NCBI RefSeq assembly: GCF_001696535.1
Contig: NZ_MBQE01000003.1
Span: 310,001-374,000, forward strand
DNA: 64,000 nt
Direction of reading: 5' to 3'
Source: Stappia indica
GTDB lineage: Bacteria; Pseudomonadota; Alphaproteobacteria; Rhizobiales; Stappiaceae
Positions within the stretch are counted from its first letter, which is position 1. The number at the start of each line of letters is the position of its first letter. Made by a program: the position numbers and the translations under genes. The notes below the pieces were generated by a model. The model searched no databases and was not told where the DNA came from. It worked only from the letters and a program-made list of their open reading frames with translations. Shown in pieces: positions 8,916-17,795 of the stretch.

Positions 8916-10245
8916 TGGTGAGGCCCTTCAGCAGCAGGCTCGGCACCTGGTAGGCCGAGCGCGTGTCGAGGTCGCTGCCCGCCTCGAGCGAGGCGAACAT
9001 CGGGATCAGGTTGCCGGCGATGGTGATCTCCGAGACCGGATAGGCGATGGCGCCATCCTCGATCCAGAAGCCCGAAGCCCCGCGCGAGTAATCCCCGGTG
9101 ACGCCGTTGACGCCGTGGCCGATGAGATCGGTGACTAGCAGGCCGGTGCCGATCTCTGCCAGCATCTCCTCCTGAGACCGCGTGCCGGGCAACAGGGTGA
9201 GGTTGGTGGTCGACGGGCTGGTGCCGGCGCCCCCGCGCGATGCGCGCCCGTTGGGGGCAAGGCCGAGTTCGCGCGCTGCCGGCGTGTCCAGCAGCCAGGT
9301 CTTCAGGACGCCGTCCTCCACCAGCACCAGCGGGGCGACGGGGCGGCCCTCGCCGTCGAATGGCCGGCTCGCCGGGCCACGCGGGCGGGTCGGATCGTCG
9401 GTGATGGAAATCCCCGCGCTGAAGATCCGCTCGCCCATCCGCTCCTTCAGGAAGCTGGTGCCGCGGGCGATGGCGGCGCCGTTGATGGCGCCTGCGAAAT
9501 GGCCGAGCAGCGAGCGTGCCGCGCGCGGCTCGTAGACGATATCCGCGGTGCGGGTGGAGAGCTTGCGCGGGTTGAGCCGGGCGACGGCCCGCTCGCCGGC
9601 GCGCCGGCCGATCTTGCGCGGGTCGGCGAGATCGCCGAGAAAGCCGCGGCTGTCGAAGTCGTAGTCCCGCTCCATCGCCGTGCCGTCGCCGGCAACCGCG
9701 GTGGCCGAGACGCCGTGGCGCGAGACGAGATATCCCCCGCAAAACCCCTCGCTGGTCGCCAGCACCATGCCGGCGAGGCGGAACGAGGCGCTGGCACCGC
9801 CCGAGCGGCTGACGCCCTGCACGGCAAGGGCCGCGGCCTCCGCCTCGCGGGCGCGCTCGGTAAGCGCCTCGGCGTCGACCTGCACATCGTCGAGCAGTTC
9901 GAGATCGGGAAACTCGCTGGCGAGTTCGGCCGCCGGCACGAGGCCTGCAAACGGGTCTTCCGGGGCGACGCGGGCCATGGCGACGGCGCGCTCGGCAAGG
10001 GTCGCGCCCTCGCGGAAGTCGTTGGAGGAGACGCTGGCGACCCGGTGGCCGCAGAACACGCGCAAGGTGACGTCGTCGGCCTCCGAGCGTTCGCTCTCCT
10101 CCAGCTTGCCCTCGCGCATCTCGACGCCGAGCGAGACGCCGGTGGCGGCCACCACGTCGGCCGCGTCGGCGCCTGCCTTGAGGGCGGCAGCGACGAGCGC
10201 GCGGGCCTCGTCCATCAGCCGTGTCTGGTCAATCGGGTGCTGCAT
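8902..10245 (-). CDS. pmbA: TldE/PmbA-family metalloprotease component
   Basis: A 447-residue protein of the TldD/PmbA family. TldD and TldE/PmbA form a cytoplasmic heteromeric protease that trims flexible peptides, for example microcin and pyrroloquinoline-type precursors and antitoxins. The N-terminal half has VEMREGKLEESERSE and a SNDF turn typical of PmbA; there is no HExxH, as expected since the partner TldD holds the zinc. The partner gene tldD is in this window at 14704-16128. The ATG at 10245 has AAGGA at eight bases; in-frame codons further upstream lack a ribosome site. It heads the leftward cluster. Confidence 0.92.
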   Translation of the reverse strand: MQHPIDQTRLMDEARALVAAALKAGADAADVVAATGVSLGVEMREGKLEESERSEADDVTLRVFCGHRVASVSSNDFREGATLAERAVAMARVAPEDPFAGLVPAAELASEFPDLELLDDVQVDAEALTERAREAEAAALAVQGVSRSGGASASFRLAGMVLATSEGFCGGYLVSRHGVSATAVAGDGTAMERDYDFDSRGFLGDLADPRKIGRRAGERAVARLNPRKLSTRTADIVYEPRAARSLLGHFAGAINGAAIARGTSFLKERMGERIFSAGISITDDPTRPRGPASRPFDGEGRPVAPLVLVEDGVLKTWLLDTPAARELGLAPNGRASRGGAGTSPSTTNLTLLPGTRSQEEMLAEIGTGLLVTDLIGHGVNGVTGDYSRGASGFWIEDGAIAYPVSEITIAGNLIPMFASLEAGSDLDTRSAYQVPSLLLKGLTIAGE

Positions 10246-10481
10246 CTCGTGGTCCTTGCGGGGCGGGAGGCGGTCCGCTGAGCGGTCGCTGGCGACCGTA
10301 GTGCCGGGGCCGCGCTTCGGCAAGCCGGTCGCGGAAGCGGTTCAGGTTTTGTTTGCCCTGTTCGGTGACCAATCCCTAACCCTGGTTGCAACGGAAAAGT
10401 GTTAACCGTGCTTGTTAAGCGGATCGGGACGGCTCGCTGCTAGTGTGAACCCATCAGAGGCCAGACAAAAACATTGGCCCG

Positions 10482-11078
10482 ATGGAGAGCGAATTGAGCC
10501 GTCAAACAGCACATCAGGACGCCACTGCAAAAGGATCGGGCCGCACCGCGCGGCTCGATCCCTCGCAGATGCCGCACCGCTTCGCGGCCCGCGGCACGGC
10601 CTGCGAGCCGACGCAACTCGACGTCTATATCGACCGCCAGCAGGTCATCGTCAAACGCCGGCTCGCCGGCCTGCCGCTGACCCTTGCCCAGCCGGTCGCC
10701 GTCTTCCTCGGCGTCTTCGCCGAGGTCGCGCCGGGCGACGCCCCGGGCACGCTGAAGGCCCGCATCGGGCTGATGCACCGGGACCCCGCAATGTCCATCG
10801 AACTGGCGAGCGACGACCGTCTGGAAGACCTTGCCGAAGACTGGTGCGCCTGGGGCGAGGCCCTCGGCCTGCCGCTGCTCCTGGTCGAGCCCGACGGCAG
10901 CGTCAGCCGCATCGACGGACCCGGCCACCCGGGGCGCACGCCGATGGCGCCGACCCGCCGCCGTGTCGCGGCCCTGACCGCGCGCCGGCCGCGCTTCCTG
11001 CTGCGCCGCAAGCCGGGCAGCCGCTCGCAGGCATCCGCCGTCCATCGCGGCGAGCGCGAGCTGATCGCCCGTAATTGA
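10482..11078 (+). CDS. DUF6101 family protein
   Basis: A 198-residue soluble basic protein resembling the DUF6101 family of Hyphomicrobiales. Features are a HRFAARG turn, a strand-rich middle (LDVYIDRQQVIVKRR, then LPLTLAQPVAVFLGV), a WCAWGEALGLPLLL segment, and an Arg-rich tail with a PRFLLRRKPG stretch. No function is known and no catalytic motif is seen. It converges with ubiA, the stops being 18 bp apart. The preceding 236-bp gap to pmbA holds its promoter but I see no clear -35/-10 pair. Confidence 0.72.
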   Translation: MESELSRQTAHQDATAKGSGRTARLDPSQMPHRFAARGTACEPTQLDVYIDRQQVIVKRRLAGLPLTLAQPVAVFLGVFAEVAPGDAPGTLKARIGLMHRDPAMSIELASDDRLEDLAEDWCAWGEALGLPLLLVEPDGSVSRIDGPGHPGRTPMAPTRRRVAALTARRPRFLLRRKPGSRSQASAVHRGERELIARN

Positions 11079-11096
11079 TTGAAAGGCAGGCGCTTT

Positions 11097-12041
11097 TTAC
11101 AGGAGCGCCTGCACCATCGCGTCCAGCACCAGGCCGGCGAACAGGATCCAGCCATAGCTCGTGTTGGAGCGGAACAGCTTCAAACACTGGTCCGGGTCGT
11201 CGATGTCGAGCCGGACGATCTGCCAGACCAGATGGGCGAGGCCGACGGCCAGGCCCAGGAACGCGGCCGGTCCCGCATCCGCCCCGAACAGCGCCAGCGC
11301 GAACAGCACCGTCGCCCCGCCGTAAAGGGCGGCGAGCGCCGGCTTTGTCCACGTCCCGAACAGGCGCGCGGTGGAGCGCACGCCGACCAGCGCGTCGTCT
11401 TCCTTGTCCTGATGCGCGTAGATCGTGTCGTAGCCGATCGTCCACAGGATGCCGCCGCCGTAAAGCGCTACCGCCGGCCAGTCGAGCCGGCCGAACGCGG
11501 CCGCCCAGCCCATCAGCGCACCCCAGGAAAAGGCCAGGCCGAGAAACAGCTGCGGCCAGTTCGTCACCCGTTTCATGAACGGATAGACCGCAACGACCGC
11601 CAGCGAGGCGATGCCGAGCAGCACCGCGAAGCCGTTGAACTGAAGCAGCACGACGAATCCGACAAGTAGCTGCAAAGCAAGGAAGAATTTCGCCTGCCCG
11701 CGCGTGACCTGGCCCGAGGGCAGGGGGCGCGAACGGGTGCGCGCGACCTTGTCGTCGATGTCCTGGTCGACGAGGTCGTTATAGGTGCAGCCGGCCCCGC
11801 GCATGGCGATGGCGCCGATCATGAACAGCAGCAGGTGCCAGGGATCGGGCAGGGCCCGGCCGCCGGCTATCCCCGCAAGCGCCGCCGACCACCAGCACGG
11901 CCAGAGCAGCAGCCACCAGCCGATGGGCCGCTCCCAGCGCGCCAGTCTTGCGTAGGGCCGCAGCCATTCCGGGGCCCGCGTGTCGACCCAGTGTCCCCGC
12001 ACCGCATCCGCCACGCGGCCTGCGATCGTGTCGTTTTGCAT
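11097..12041 (-). CDS. ubiA: 4-hydroxybenzoate polyprenyltransferase
   Basis: A 314-residue integral membrane prenyltransferase of ubiquinone biosynthesis that joins a polyprenyl chain to 4-hydroxybenzoate. The first Asp-rich motif NDLVDQDID lies at residues 88-96 and the second, around [13 protein letters not shown], near residue 205; both bind Mg2+-diphosphate. About eight to nine hydrophobic helices follow in the usual order. It is divergent from purD, with 137 bp between the start codons. Ubiquinone made here feeds the respiratory chain whose oxidase genes lie at 17.8-25.2 kb. Confidence 0.95.
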   Translation of the reverse strand: MQNDTIAGRVADAVRGHWVDTRAPEWLRPYARLARWERPIGWWLLLWPCWWSAALAGIAGGRALPDPWHLLLFMIGAIAMRGAGCTYNDLVDQDIDDKVARTRSRPLPSGQVTRGQAKFFLALQLLVGFVVLLQFNGFAVLLGIASLAVVAVYPFMKRVTNWPQLFLGLAFSWGALMGWAAAFGRLDWPAVALYGGGILWTIGYDTIYAHQDKEDDALVGVRSTARLFGTWTKPALAALYGGATVLFALALFGADAGPAAFLGLAVGLAHLVWQIVRLDIDDPDQCLKLFRSNTSYGWILFAGLVLDAMVQALL

Positions 12042-12178
12042 CGCCTCACCTGTCGGCTATCCGCCCGCGCCGTGATACCGCCTTTGTCGCTTGGATGAAA
12101 GGCCAGGGCTTGTCTGCGACCCCGCCGCAGGCTAGGAGGCGGCAATTCCTCAACACATCGCGACGGGGTGAGCGACAG

Positions 12179-13465
12179 ATGAATATCCTCCTGATCGGAT
12201 CCGGCGGCCGCGAACACGCCCTTGCCTGGGCCATCGTCAACTCGCCGCTGACCGGCCGCCTCCACGTCGCCCCCGGCAATGCCGGCATCGCGGACGAGGC
12301 CACCTGCGTCGCGCTCGACACCTCCGACCCCTCGGCCGTCACCGCCTATTGCCGCGACCACGAGATCGGCCTCGTCGTCGTCGGGCCGGAAGGGCCGCTG
12401 GTCGCCGGCCTCGTCGACGAGCTGACGGACGCCGGCATCAAGGCCTTCGGTCCGCGCAAGGCGCCGGCGAGCCTGGAGGGCTCGAAGGGCTTCACCAAGG
12501 ACCTTTGTGCCCGCGCCGCGATCCCCACCGCCGCCTATGGCCGCTTTACCGATGCCGCCGCCGCCAAGGCCTATATCGCCAAGGTCGGCGCGCCCATCGT
12601 CGTCAAGGCGGACGGGCTTGCCGCCGGCAAGGGCGTCGTCGTGGCGATGACCGAGGCCGAGGCTCTGGCCGCGGTAGACGCCTGTTTCGACGGAGAATTC
12701 GGCGCTGCCGGCGCCGAGGTCGTGGTCGAGGAGTTCCTCGAAGGCGAGGAGGCGAGCCTCTTCGTGCTGTCCGACGGCCGCAACGTGCTGCCGCTCGCCA
12801 GCGCCCAGGACCACAAGCGCGTGGGCGAGGGCGACACCGGCCCGAACACCGGCGGCATGGGCGCCTATTCCCCGGCACCGGTGATGACGCCGGAGCTCAC
12901 CGAGCGCGCCATGCGCGAGATCGTCGAGCCGACCGTGGCGACACTTGCTGCCGAGGGAACGCCCTTCGTCGGCGTGCTCTATGCCGGCCTGATGATGACC
13001 AAGGACGGTCCGAAGCTGATCGAATACAATGTCCGCTTCGGCGATCCGGAGTGCCAGGTGCTGATGATGCGGCTCAAGGACGACATCGTCACCTTGATGC
13101 TCGCCTGCATCGACGGGACGCTCGACAAGGTCGGCGCGCGCTGGCGCGACGAGGTGGCGCTGACCGTGGTGCTGGCCGCGAACGGCTATCCCGGCGTCTA
13201 CGACAAGGGCACGGTTATCCACGGTCTGGAGGCGCTGGAGGGCGACCCCGCGCTCAAGGTCTTCCATGCCGGGACGCGGCGCGACGAAGACGGCCGGCTG
13301 CTCGCCAACGGCGGGCGCGTGCTCAACGTCACGGCGCTCGGTCGCACCGTCGCGGAAGCCCGCGAGCGCGCCTACGCCGCCATCGAACGCATTGATTGGC
13401 CTGAAGGTTTTTGCCGCCGCGACATCGGCTGGCGGGCGGTCGCGCGCGAGGACGGCACGGTCTGA
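12179..13465 (+). CDS. purD: Phosphoribosylamine-glycine ligase (GAR synthetase)
   Basis: A 428-residue ATP-grasp enzyme, second step of de novo purine synthesis, joining glycine to phosphoribosylamine. The N-terminal [16 protein letters not shown] (residues 2-17) and [12 protein letters not shown] are diagnostic; the ATP-grasp region has [14 protein letters not shown] and [22 protein letters not shown] gives the metal ligands near residue 292. Length is normal. GGGGTGAG precedes the ATG at 12179. A strong AT-rich palindrome begins 23 bp past the stop. Confidence 0.97.
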   Translation: MNILLIGSGGREHALAWAIVNSPLTGRLHVAPGNAGIADEATCVALDTSDPSAVTAYCRDHEIGLVVVGPEGPLVAGLVDELTDAGIKAFGPRKAPASLEGSKGFTKDLCARAAIPTAAYGRFTDAAAAKAYIAKVGAPIVVKADGLAAGKGVVVAMTEAEALAAVDACFDGEFGAAGAEVVVEEFLEGEEASLFVLSDGRNVLPLASAQDHKRVGEGDTGPNTGGMGAYSPAPVMTPELTERAMREIVEPTVATLAAEGTPFVGVLYAGLMMTKDGPKLIEYNVRFGDPECQVLMMRLKDDIVTLMLACIDGTLDKVGARWRDEVALTVVLAANGYPGVYDKGTVIHGLEALEGDPALKVFHAGTRRDEDGRLLANGGRVLNVTALGRTVAEARERAYAAIERIDWPEGFCRRDIGWRAVAREDGTV

Positions 13466-13488
13466 GACCCGCTTTCGGCGCTTGCAGA

Positions 13489-13525
13489 ATTTCGAGACGG
13501 ATTTTGCAAAATTCCGTCTCGAAAT
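13489..13525. repeat. Nested perfect palindrome downstream of purD
   Basis: Two 12-bp arms, ATTTCGAGACGG (13489-13500) and CCGTCTCGAAAT (13514-13525), are perfect inverted copies. The 13-bp spacer is itself almost wholly a palindrome (ATTTTGCAAAAT, 13501-13512). An imperfect relative (ATTCGAGA with TCTCAAAAT) follows at about 13533-13553. The stretch is far more AT-rich than its surroundings. It could end purD transcription, but no T run follows on either strand. Confidence 0.7.
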
Positions 13526-13648
13526 CCGTGAAATTCGAGAATCGCCTCTCAAAATCGCCGATTGCGCCGGACGGCCGCAGGCGCTTCAATCGCGCCCGGG
13601 CAGGGTCCGCGACGAGGGCCTGCCGACCACTTGGTCCGGGAGGCTTCG

Positions 13649-14557
13649 ATGCAGGGCGACGACGATCTCTTTCCAGGCTTCGCGACGGGGATATCTCGCG
13701 GCGAGGGCGTGGATATCTTCTATCGCGCCAGCGGGACGGGTCCTGCGCTCCTGCTGCTGCACGGTTATCCCCAGACCCATGCGATGTGGCACACTGTGGC
13801 CGGGGAACTTTCCCGCCACTTCACCGTCGTCGTGCCGGACCTGCGCGGCTACGGCCGCTCCGGCGCGCCGGAGGGCGACGAGGGCCATCACCTCTATTCC
13901 AAACGCGCGATGGCGGCCGACATGGTCGCGGTCATGGCCGGGCTCGGCCACGACAGCTTCATGGTCGCCGGCCACGACCGCGGCGGGCGGGTCGGCTACC
14001 GGATGGCGCTCGACCACCCCGACACGGTGCGCCGGCTCGCCGTGCTCGACATACTGCCGACCTACGACTACTGGCAGAACATGGACTGGCGCTACGGCAT
14101 GGCCATCTATCATTGGCTGTTCCTGGCCCAGCCGAAGCCGCTGCCCGAACGGCTGATCGCCGGCGCGCCCGACTACTATCTCGACCACACGCTGGCGAGC
14201 TGGACGGCGCGCAAGGACCTGTCGGCCTTCGATCCCCGGGCCCTCGCCGACTACCGGGCCTCGTTCTCCCAGCCCGCCCGCCAGCACGCGGCCTGCGAAG
14301 ACTACCGGGCCGGGGCGACCATCGACATGGAGCTCGACAGTGCCGACCGCGAGGCGGGCCGCAAGATCGCTTGCCCGCTGCTGACGCTCTACGGCAATGG
14401 CGGGTTGGCGCAGAAGACCGCGACCCCGGTCGAGACCTGGTCGCGCTGGGCGAACGACGTGCGCGGGCAGGGCGTCGATGCCGGCCACTTCCTGGTGGAG
14501 GAGGATCCGGCGGCAACGCTCGCCGCGCTCCTGCCGTTCCTTCTGGGCGAGGCGTGA
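13649..14557 (+). CDS. Fluoroacetate dehalogenase-like alpha/beta hydrolase
   Basis: A 302-residue alpha/beta hydrolase predicted to release halide from haloacetates, including the C-F bond of fluoroacetate. Catalytic Asp110 lies in HDRGGR, with Asp134 in AVLDILPTY and His280 in DAGHFL; Arg111 and Arg114 would bind the carboxylate; His155, Trp156 (YHW) and Tyr219 (EDYR) match the halide pocket. As I recall the Rhodopseudomonas RPA1163 enzyme, all eight fall at identical numbers. The start at 13649 has GGGAGG seven bases upstream. It is isolated between purD and tldD with no transporter or regulator beside it. An epoxide hydrolase is less likely, since the pocket residues would not then be kept. 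Confidence 0.85.
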   Translation: MQGDDDLFPGFATGISRGEGVDIFYRASGTGPALLLLHGYPQTHAMWHTVAGELSRHFTVVVPDLRGYGRSGAPEGDEGHHLYSKRAMAADMVAVMAGLGHDSFMVAGHDRGGRVGYRMALDHPDTVRRLAVLDILPTYDYWQNMDWRYGMAIYHWLFLAQPKPLPERLIAGAPDYYLDHTLASWTARKDLSAFDPRALADYRASFSQPARQHAACEDYRAGATIDMELDSADREAGRKIACPLLTLYGNGGLAQKTATPVETWSRWANDVRGQGVDAGHFLVEEDPAATLAALLPFLLGEA

Positions 14558-14607
14558 TCGCGTTCTTTTGAAGAAGTGGCGCCTGGAACGACCCGCACGC
14601 GCTCCCG

Positions 14608-14650
14608 GCTCGCCGGTCCCGGGTCGCGGCTGCGCCTTGCCCGGGATGAC
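14608..14650. repeat. Palindromic intergenic repeat, family D, copy 1
   Basis: A 43-bp element with CCCGGG at 14618-14623 and again at 14640-14645 flanking a GC-rich centre. Related sequences are at 59158-59198 and, degenerate, at 44894-44938. It fills most of the 146-bp gap between the convergent hydrolase and tldD genes, and could act as a bidirectional terminator-like hairpin, though no T run is seen. Confidence 0.6.
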
Positions 14651-14703
14651 GCCGGAGAGGGCCGAGAGGGGCCTTGGGAGAGGCGAGCGCCGCGCCTCCT
14701 GCC

Positions 14704-16128
14704 TCAGACGGCGGTGCCGCCGATGGTCATCTTGTTGATGCGCAGGGTCGGCTGGCCGACGCCGACGGGCACGCCCTGGCCCTGCTTGCCGCAGGTGCCG
14801 ATGCCCGGATCGAGCGCCATGTCGTTGCCGATGGCCTCGACCCGCGTCAGCGCGTCCGGCCCGTTGCCGATCAGCATGGCGCCCTTGATCGGCGCGCCGA
14901 TGCGCCCGTTCTCGATCCGGTAGGCCTCGGTGCACGAGAACACGAACTTGCCGCTGGTGATGTCGACCTGGCCGCCGCCGAAGGAGACGGCGTAGATGCC
15001 GTCCTTGACGCCTTCCAGGATCTCGCCCGGATCGCGGTCGCCGGCCAGCATCACCGTGTTGGTCATGCGCGGCATCGGAATATGGGCGAAGGACTGGCGC
15101 CGGCCGTTGCCGGTCGGGGCGACGCCCATCAGCCGGGCGTTCTGCCGGTCCTGCATGTAGCCGGTGAGAATGCCGTCCTCGATCAGCACGGTGCGCCCGC
15201 TCGGCGTGCCCTCGTCGTCGACGGTGAGCGAGCCGCGCCGCCCGCCGATGGTGCCGTCGTCGACGATGGTGACGCCCTTGGAGGCGACGCGCTGGCCCAT
15301 CAGGCCCGCAAAGGCGGAGGTCTTCTTGCGGTTGAAGTCGCCCTCGAGCCCATGGCCGACCGCCTCGTGCAGCAGGATGCCGGGCCAGCCCGGCCCCAGC
15401 ACCACGTCGAAGCTGCCGGCGGGGGCCGGCACGGCCTCCAGGTTGACCAGCGCCTGGCGCAGCGCCTCGTCGACCGCATGCTTCCAGCTGTCCTCGGTCA
15501 GGAAGGCCTCGACCATGTCGCGCCCGCCGAAGCCGTGCGAGCCGCTCTCCTGCCGGCTGCCGTCGCCGGCGACCACCGAGACGCCGAAGCGCACCAGTGG
15601 GCGCACGTCGCGCACCCGGTGCCCGTCGGCGCGCAGGATCTCCACCACCTGCCAGGAACTGGCGAGCGAGACGCTGACCTGCCGCACCTTGGGATCGCGG
15701 GCCCGCGCATAGGCATCGATCCGCTGCAACAGCGTGACCTTGTCGGCGAAGACCGGCGAGGCGATCGGGTTGCCGTCGCCATACAGCTTTGCATTGGTGC
15801 GGGGCGGGGCCTCCGCATAGGTGCCCGAATGGCCGGAGGCGACGGCCGAGACCGCATCGGCCGCCCGCTCGAGCGCGGCGACGGAGACCTCGCCGGAATG
15901 GGCGTAGCCGGCGGCCTCGCCGGCAACGGCGCGCAGGCCGAAGCCGCGGCTGGTGTCGTAATTGGCGCCCTTCAGCCGGCCATTGTCGAAGACGAGGCTC
16001 TCCGACTGCCGGTATTCGAGAAAGAGCTCGCCGTCGTCGGCACCCTTGAGAGCGCGGGCGAGCACGCTGCGCGCCTGCTCCTCGCTCAGGCCGGCACCGG
16101 CAATCAGATCGGTCGTCGCATCGCTCAT
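14704..16128 (-). CDS. tldD: Metalloprotease TldD
   Basis: A 474-residue cytoplasmic zinc protease, the catalytic half of the TldD/TldE pair. The zinc motif HEAVGH begins at His254 (LHEAVGHGLEGD), and the family ending with GTCGKQGQGVPVG and TIGGTAV is complete. TldD/TldE cut unstructured peptides threaded into a central cavity. The start at 16128 gives the expected N terminus; the ribosome site is weak. It is not in an operon with pmbA, which lies about 4.5 kb away on the same strand. Confidence 0.95.
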   Translation of the reverse strand: MSDATTDLIAGAGLSEEQARSVLARALKGADDGELFLEYRQSESLVFDNGRLKGANYDTSRGFGLRAVAGEAAGYAHSGEVSVAALERAADAVSAVASGHSGTYAEAPPRTNAKLYGDGNPIASPVFADKVTLLQRIDAYARARDPKVRQVSVSLASSWQVVEILRADGHRVRDVRPLVRFGVSVVAGDGSRQESGSHGFGGRDMVEAFLTEDSWKHAVDEALRQALVNLEAVPAPAGSFDVVLGPGWPGILLHEAVGHGLEGDFNRKKTSAFAGLMGQRVASKGVTIVDDGTIGGRRGSLTVDDEGTPSGRTVLIEDGILTGYMQDRQNARLMGVAPTGNGRRQSFAHIPMPRMTNTVMLAGDRDPGEILEGVKDGIYAVSFGGGQVDITSGKFVFSCTEAYRIENGRIGAPIKGAMLIGNGPDALTRVEAIGNDMALDPGIGTCGKQGQGVPVGVGQPTLRINKMTIGGTAV

Positions 16129-16623
16129 CGGTCGGGTCCCGCGAAAGAGATCATCTGGGAGGGAAACTAGGGGCTCGGGCCGCGCTTGCACAGCCCCGCC
16201 GGAGACGGCGGGACGAAAACACTTGGGAGTTGGGCGCGGAGGGGAGGTTGCGAGTCTCTCAAGAGAGGTGGCCGAGATGGAGGCGCCGGCCATCCCCAAG
16301 GCTGTCACGCCTGCGCAGGCAGGCGTCCAGTATTCGCCGGGACGGATGCCGTCGCAACGGCGGCAGCCTCCTGTCTTGCGCCGGCACAATACGGCTGGAA
16401 CCGGACCGACCTTGGTTACTGGCCCCCGGTCTCCGGCTTTGCCGGAACCGGGGTGACAGGCAAAGAGTGCGGCGCGGGCAGGATGCCTTCACTGCCGCCA
16501 TGCGAAAGATCGTCGTGATCTGCGATGCGTGAAGGAAAGGCGAACTCGGCGATCTGGTTTGACGGCCCGGCCGCCGAAATCCGCGTCTCCGGCTTCAACG
16601 CGCCGGAAAAACCGAAGGCCCGC
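16129..16623. other. Intergenic gap between tldD and the IalB gene
   Basis: A 495-bp stretch without a convincing gene. It contains repeat A1 at 16301-16458. Open frames here are repeat-derived (TPAQAGVQ-type peptide) and are not called as genes. The tldD promoter should lie near 16130-16300; I see no clear consensus. Confidence 0.6.
16301..16458. repeat. Three-armed intergenic repeat, family A, copy A1
   Basis: A 158-bp copy. Its ends are inverted (CTGTCAC and GTGACAG). Inside, in order: a hairpin ACGCCTGC/GCAGGCGT with loop GCAG, the inner arm CCAGTA paired with TACTGG around a variable centre, and a second hairpin CCCGGT...ACCGGG with inner CCGGC/GCCGG. Other copies are at 25627, 44697, 58824 and 59407. 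Confidence 0.85.
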
Positions 16624-17142
16624 TTACGGCAGGGCGTTGAAGCCTTCCGAGAAGCCGTTGAGCGAGATCGGGATGCCGATGCCCTCTTCCGGAGTCTGGA
16701 AGATGACGAAGGTGGCGGCGTTGCCTTTCTGCATCTTCTCGATCAGGTCGTCCTGCATGACCACCTCGACGATGCAGCCGTTCGGCAGGCAGCGCACGAA
16801 GCCGGCGCGCCCGACATCGGCGTCGTCGACGCGAAGGCCGAGGCCCATCGGCAGCAGCACGCCGAGCGGCGCCAGAACGCGCAGCAGGCGCGACTGCTTG
16901 TCGGCGGTCTTCAGCACGATGACGGAGAGGCCGACATTCTCGCGGTCGTCGGCGGTGACGTTCTGGATCAGCGCGCACTGCTCTTCCTGCGCGCCGGCCG
17001 GCGTGTCGCAGCGCATCTGCCAGTCGCCGTGCACGGAGCGGACCGCGCCCTGCGCATGGGCGAGCGGAGCGGCCAGAAGCTGGGCCAGGATGGCGAGAAC
17101 GGCCGCGAGGCGGAACGTGATCGGCTTGGTCAAAACAGGCAC
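16624..17142 (-). CDS. Invasion-associated locus B (IalB) family periplasmic protein
   Basis: A 172-residue exported protein. A Sec signal covers residues 1-30 (hydrophobic core 11-29, cleavage after AHA). The mature part has HGDWQMRCD, CALIQNV and the paired cysteines of FVRCLPNGCIVEV, typical of IalB proteins; these are small periplasmic proteins, named for a Bartonella invasion locus but common in free-living relatives. The start is GTG at 17142 with GGAG about ten bases upstream. It is divergent from coxB across 653 bp. Confidence 0.88.
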   Translation of the reverse strand: MPVLTKPITFRLAAVLAILAQLLAAPLAHAQGAVRSVHGDWQMRCDTPAGAQEEQCALIQNVTADDRENVGLSVIVLKTADKQSRLLRVLAPLGVLLPMGLGLRVDDADVGRAGFVRCLPNGCIVEVVMQDDLIEKMQKGNAATFVIFQTPEEGIGIPISLNGFSEGFNALP

Positions 17143-17795
17143 GGGCGAGACTCCGTAGGTTCGCAGCGGTACAATTCCCTGGCCGGTTTCCCGGTCTTCG
17201 CGTTTCCCGGCTTCGCCCTGCGCTCCCGCCCTGCGGATCGCGGCCGGCGGCGCGCTGCGGGCAGGGGTGTCGGCAAAGGTCCCCGGGACGGGCGTGATCG
17301 TCGTCTGATTCGCGCGAAACCGCGCGCATTCCGCTTTGTCGGCCCTCGAAAGGTCGATTTCAAGGCGAAACCGCCCGATCCCCGCCCTTTCCCGAAAAGT
17401 GCGGCCGGGAAGGGGTGTCCGCGCCGGCCGTGGCGAAAGGAAGGCGAGGATTCGGCCGGAATTTGGGCATTCCCGAAACTACTGGATTGCGCAACGCGGC
17501 TGCTTATGGTTTTTCAGGCCGACTTTGACATCGGTCAAACTGCGGTCAAGTAATCCTTGCGGCGTTTTGACACCCCTTTCTGTCATCTCGACATGCGATA
17601 AGCTAAGGGGTATCGGGCGTGGCGCGGGGTGACCCGGCGACGGGCTTGGCGTTGCGCCTGGGCGGCGCGGCGCCTGCAAGAGACAATTGGCGCGGCCTGC
17701 GGCAGCCAGCAGTGGTGGCGCAGCGCACGCAAGAGACATGTAGTGGGATTTCGCCTGGCACAGCTGGCCGGCGGGGTCAGGAAGGGAGCACGGAC
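17143..17795. other. Divergent upstream region of the IalB gene and coxB
   Basis: A 653-bp gap with no convincing gene. It should carry the promoters of both divergent genes. It contains a perfect palindrome near 17524-17539 and a second TTGACA at 17567-17572 without a matching -10. The long leader suggests an untranslated region of more than 200 bases ahead of coxB. Confidence 0.5.
17524..17554 (+). promoter_or_regulatory. Candidate coxB promoter with FNR/FixK-like palindrome
   Basis: TTTGAC (17524-17529) and GTCAAA (17534-17539) form a perfect inverted repeat with spacer ATCG, the spacing used by the CRP/FNR superfamily. A -35-like TTGACA (17525-17530) lies inside it and AGTAAT (17549-17554) follows after 18 bp as a 4/6 -10. 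The site resembles, but is not identical to, the FNR/FixK consensus TTGAT-N4-ATCAA. Overlap with the -35 suggests repression or a competing promoter; this is inference. Confidence 0.4.

Noticed and set aside
10400-10420. Two GTTAA motifs before the DUF6101 gene, reminiscent of a CtrA site
   Set aside because: The spacing between TTAA halves is nine bases, not the seven of the CtrA consensus.
16261-16456. Short frames with TPAQAGVQ or IPAKAGIQ peptides in the family A repeats
   Set aside because: They follow the repeat, not a gene; frames differ in length between copies and the conservation tracks stem pairing rather than codons.
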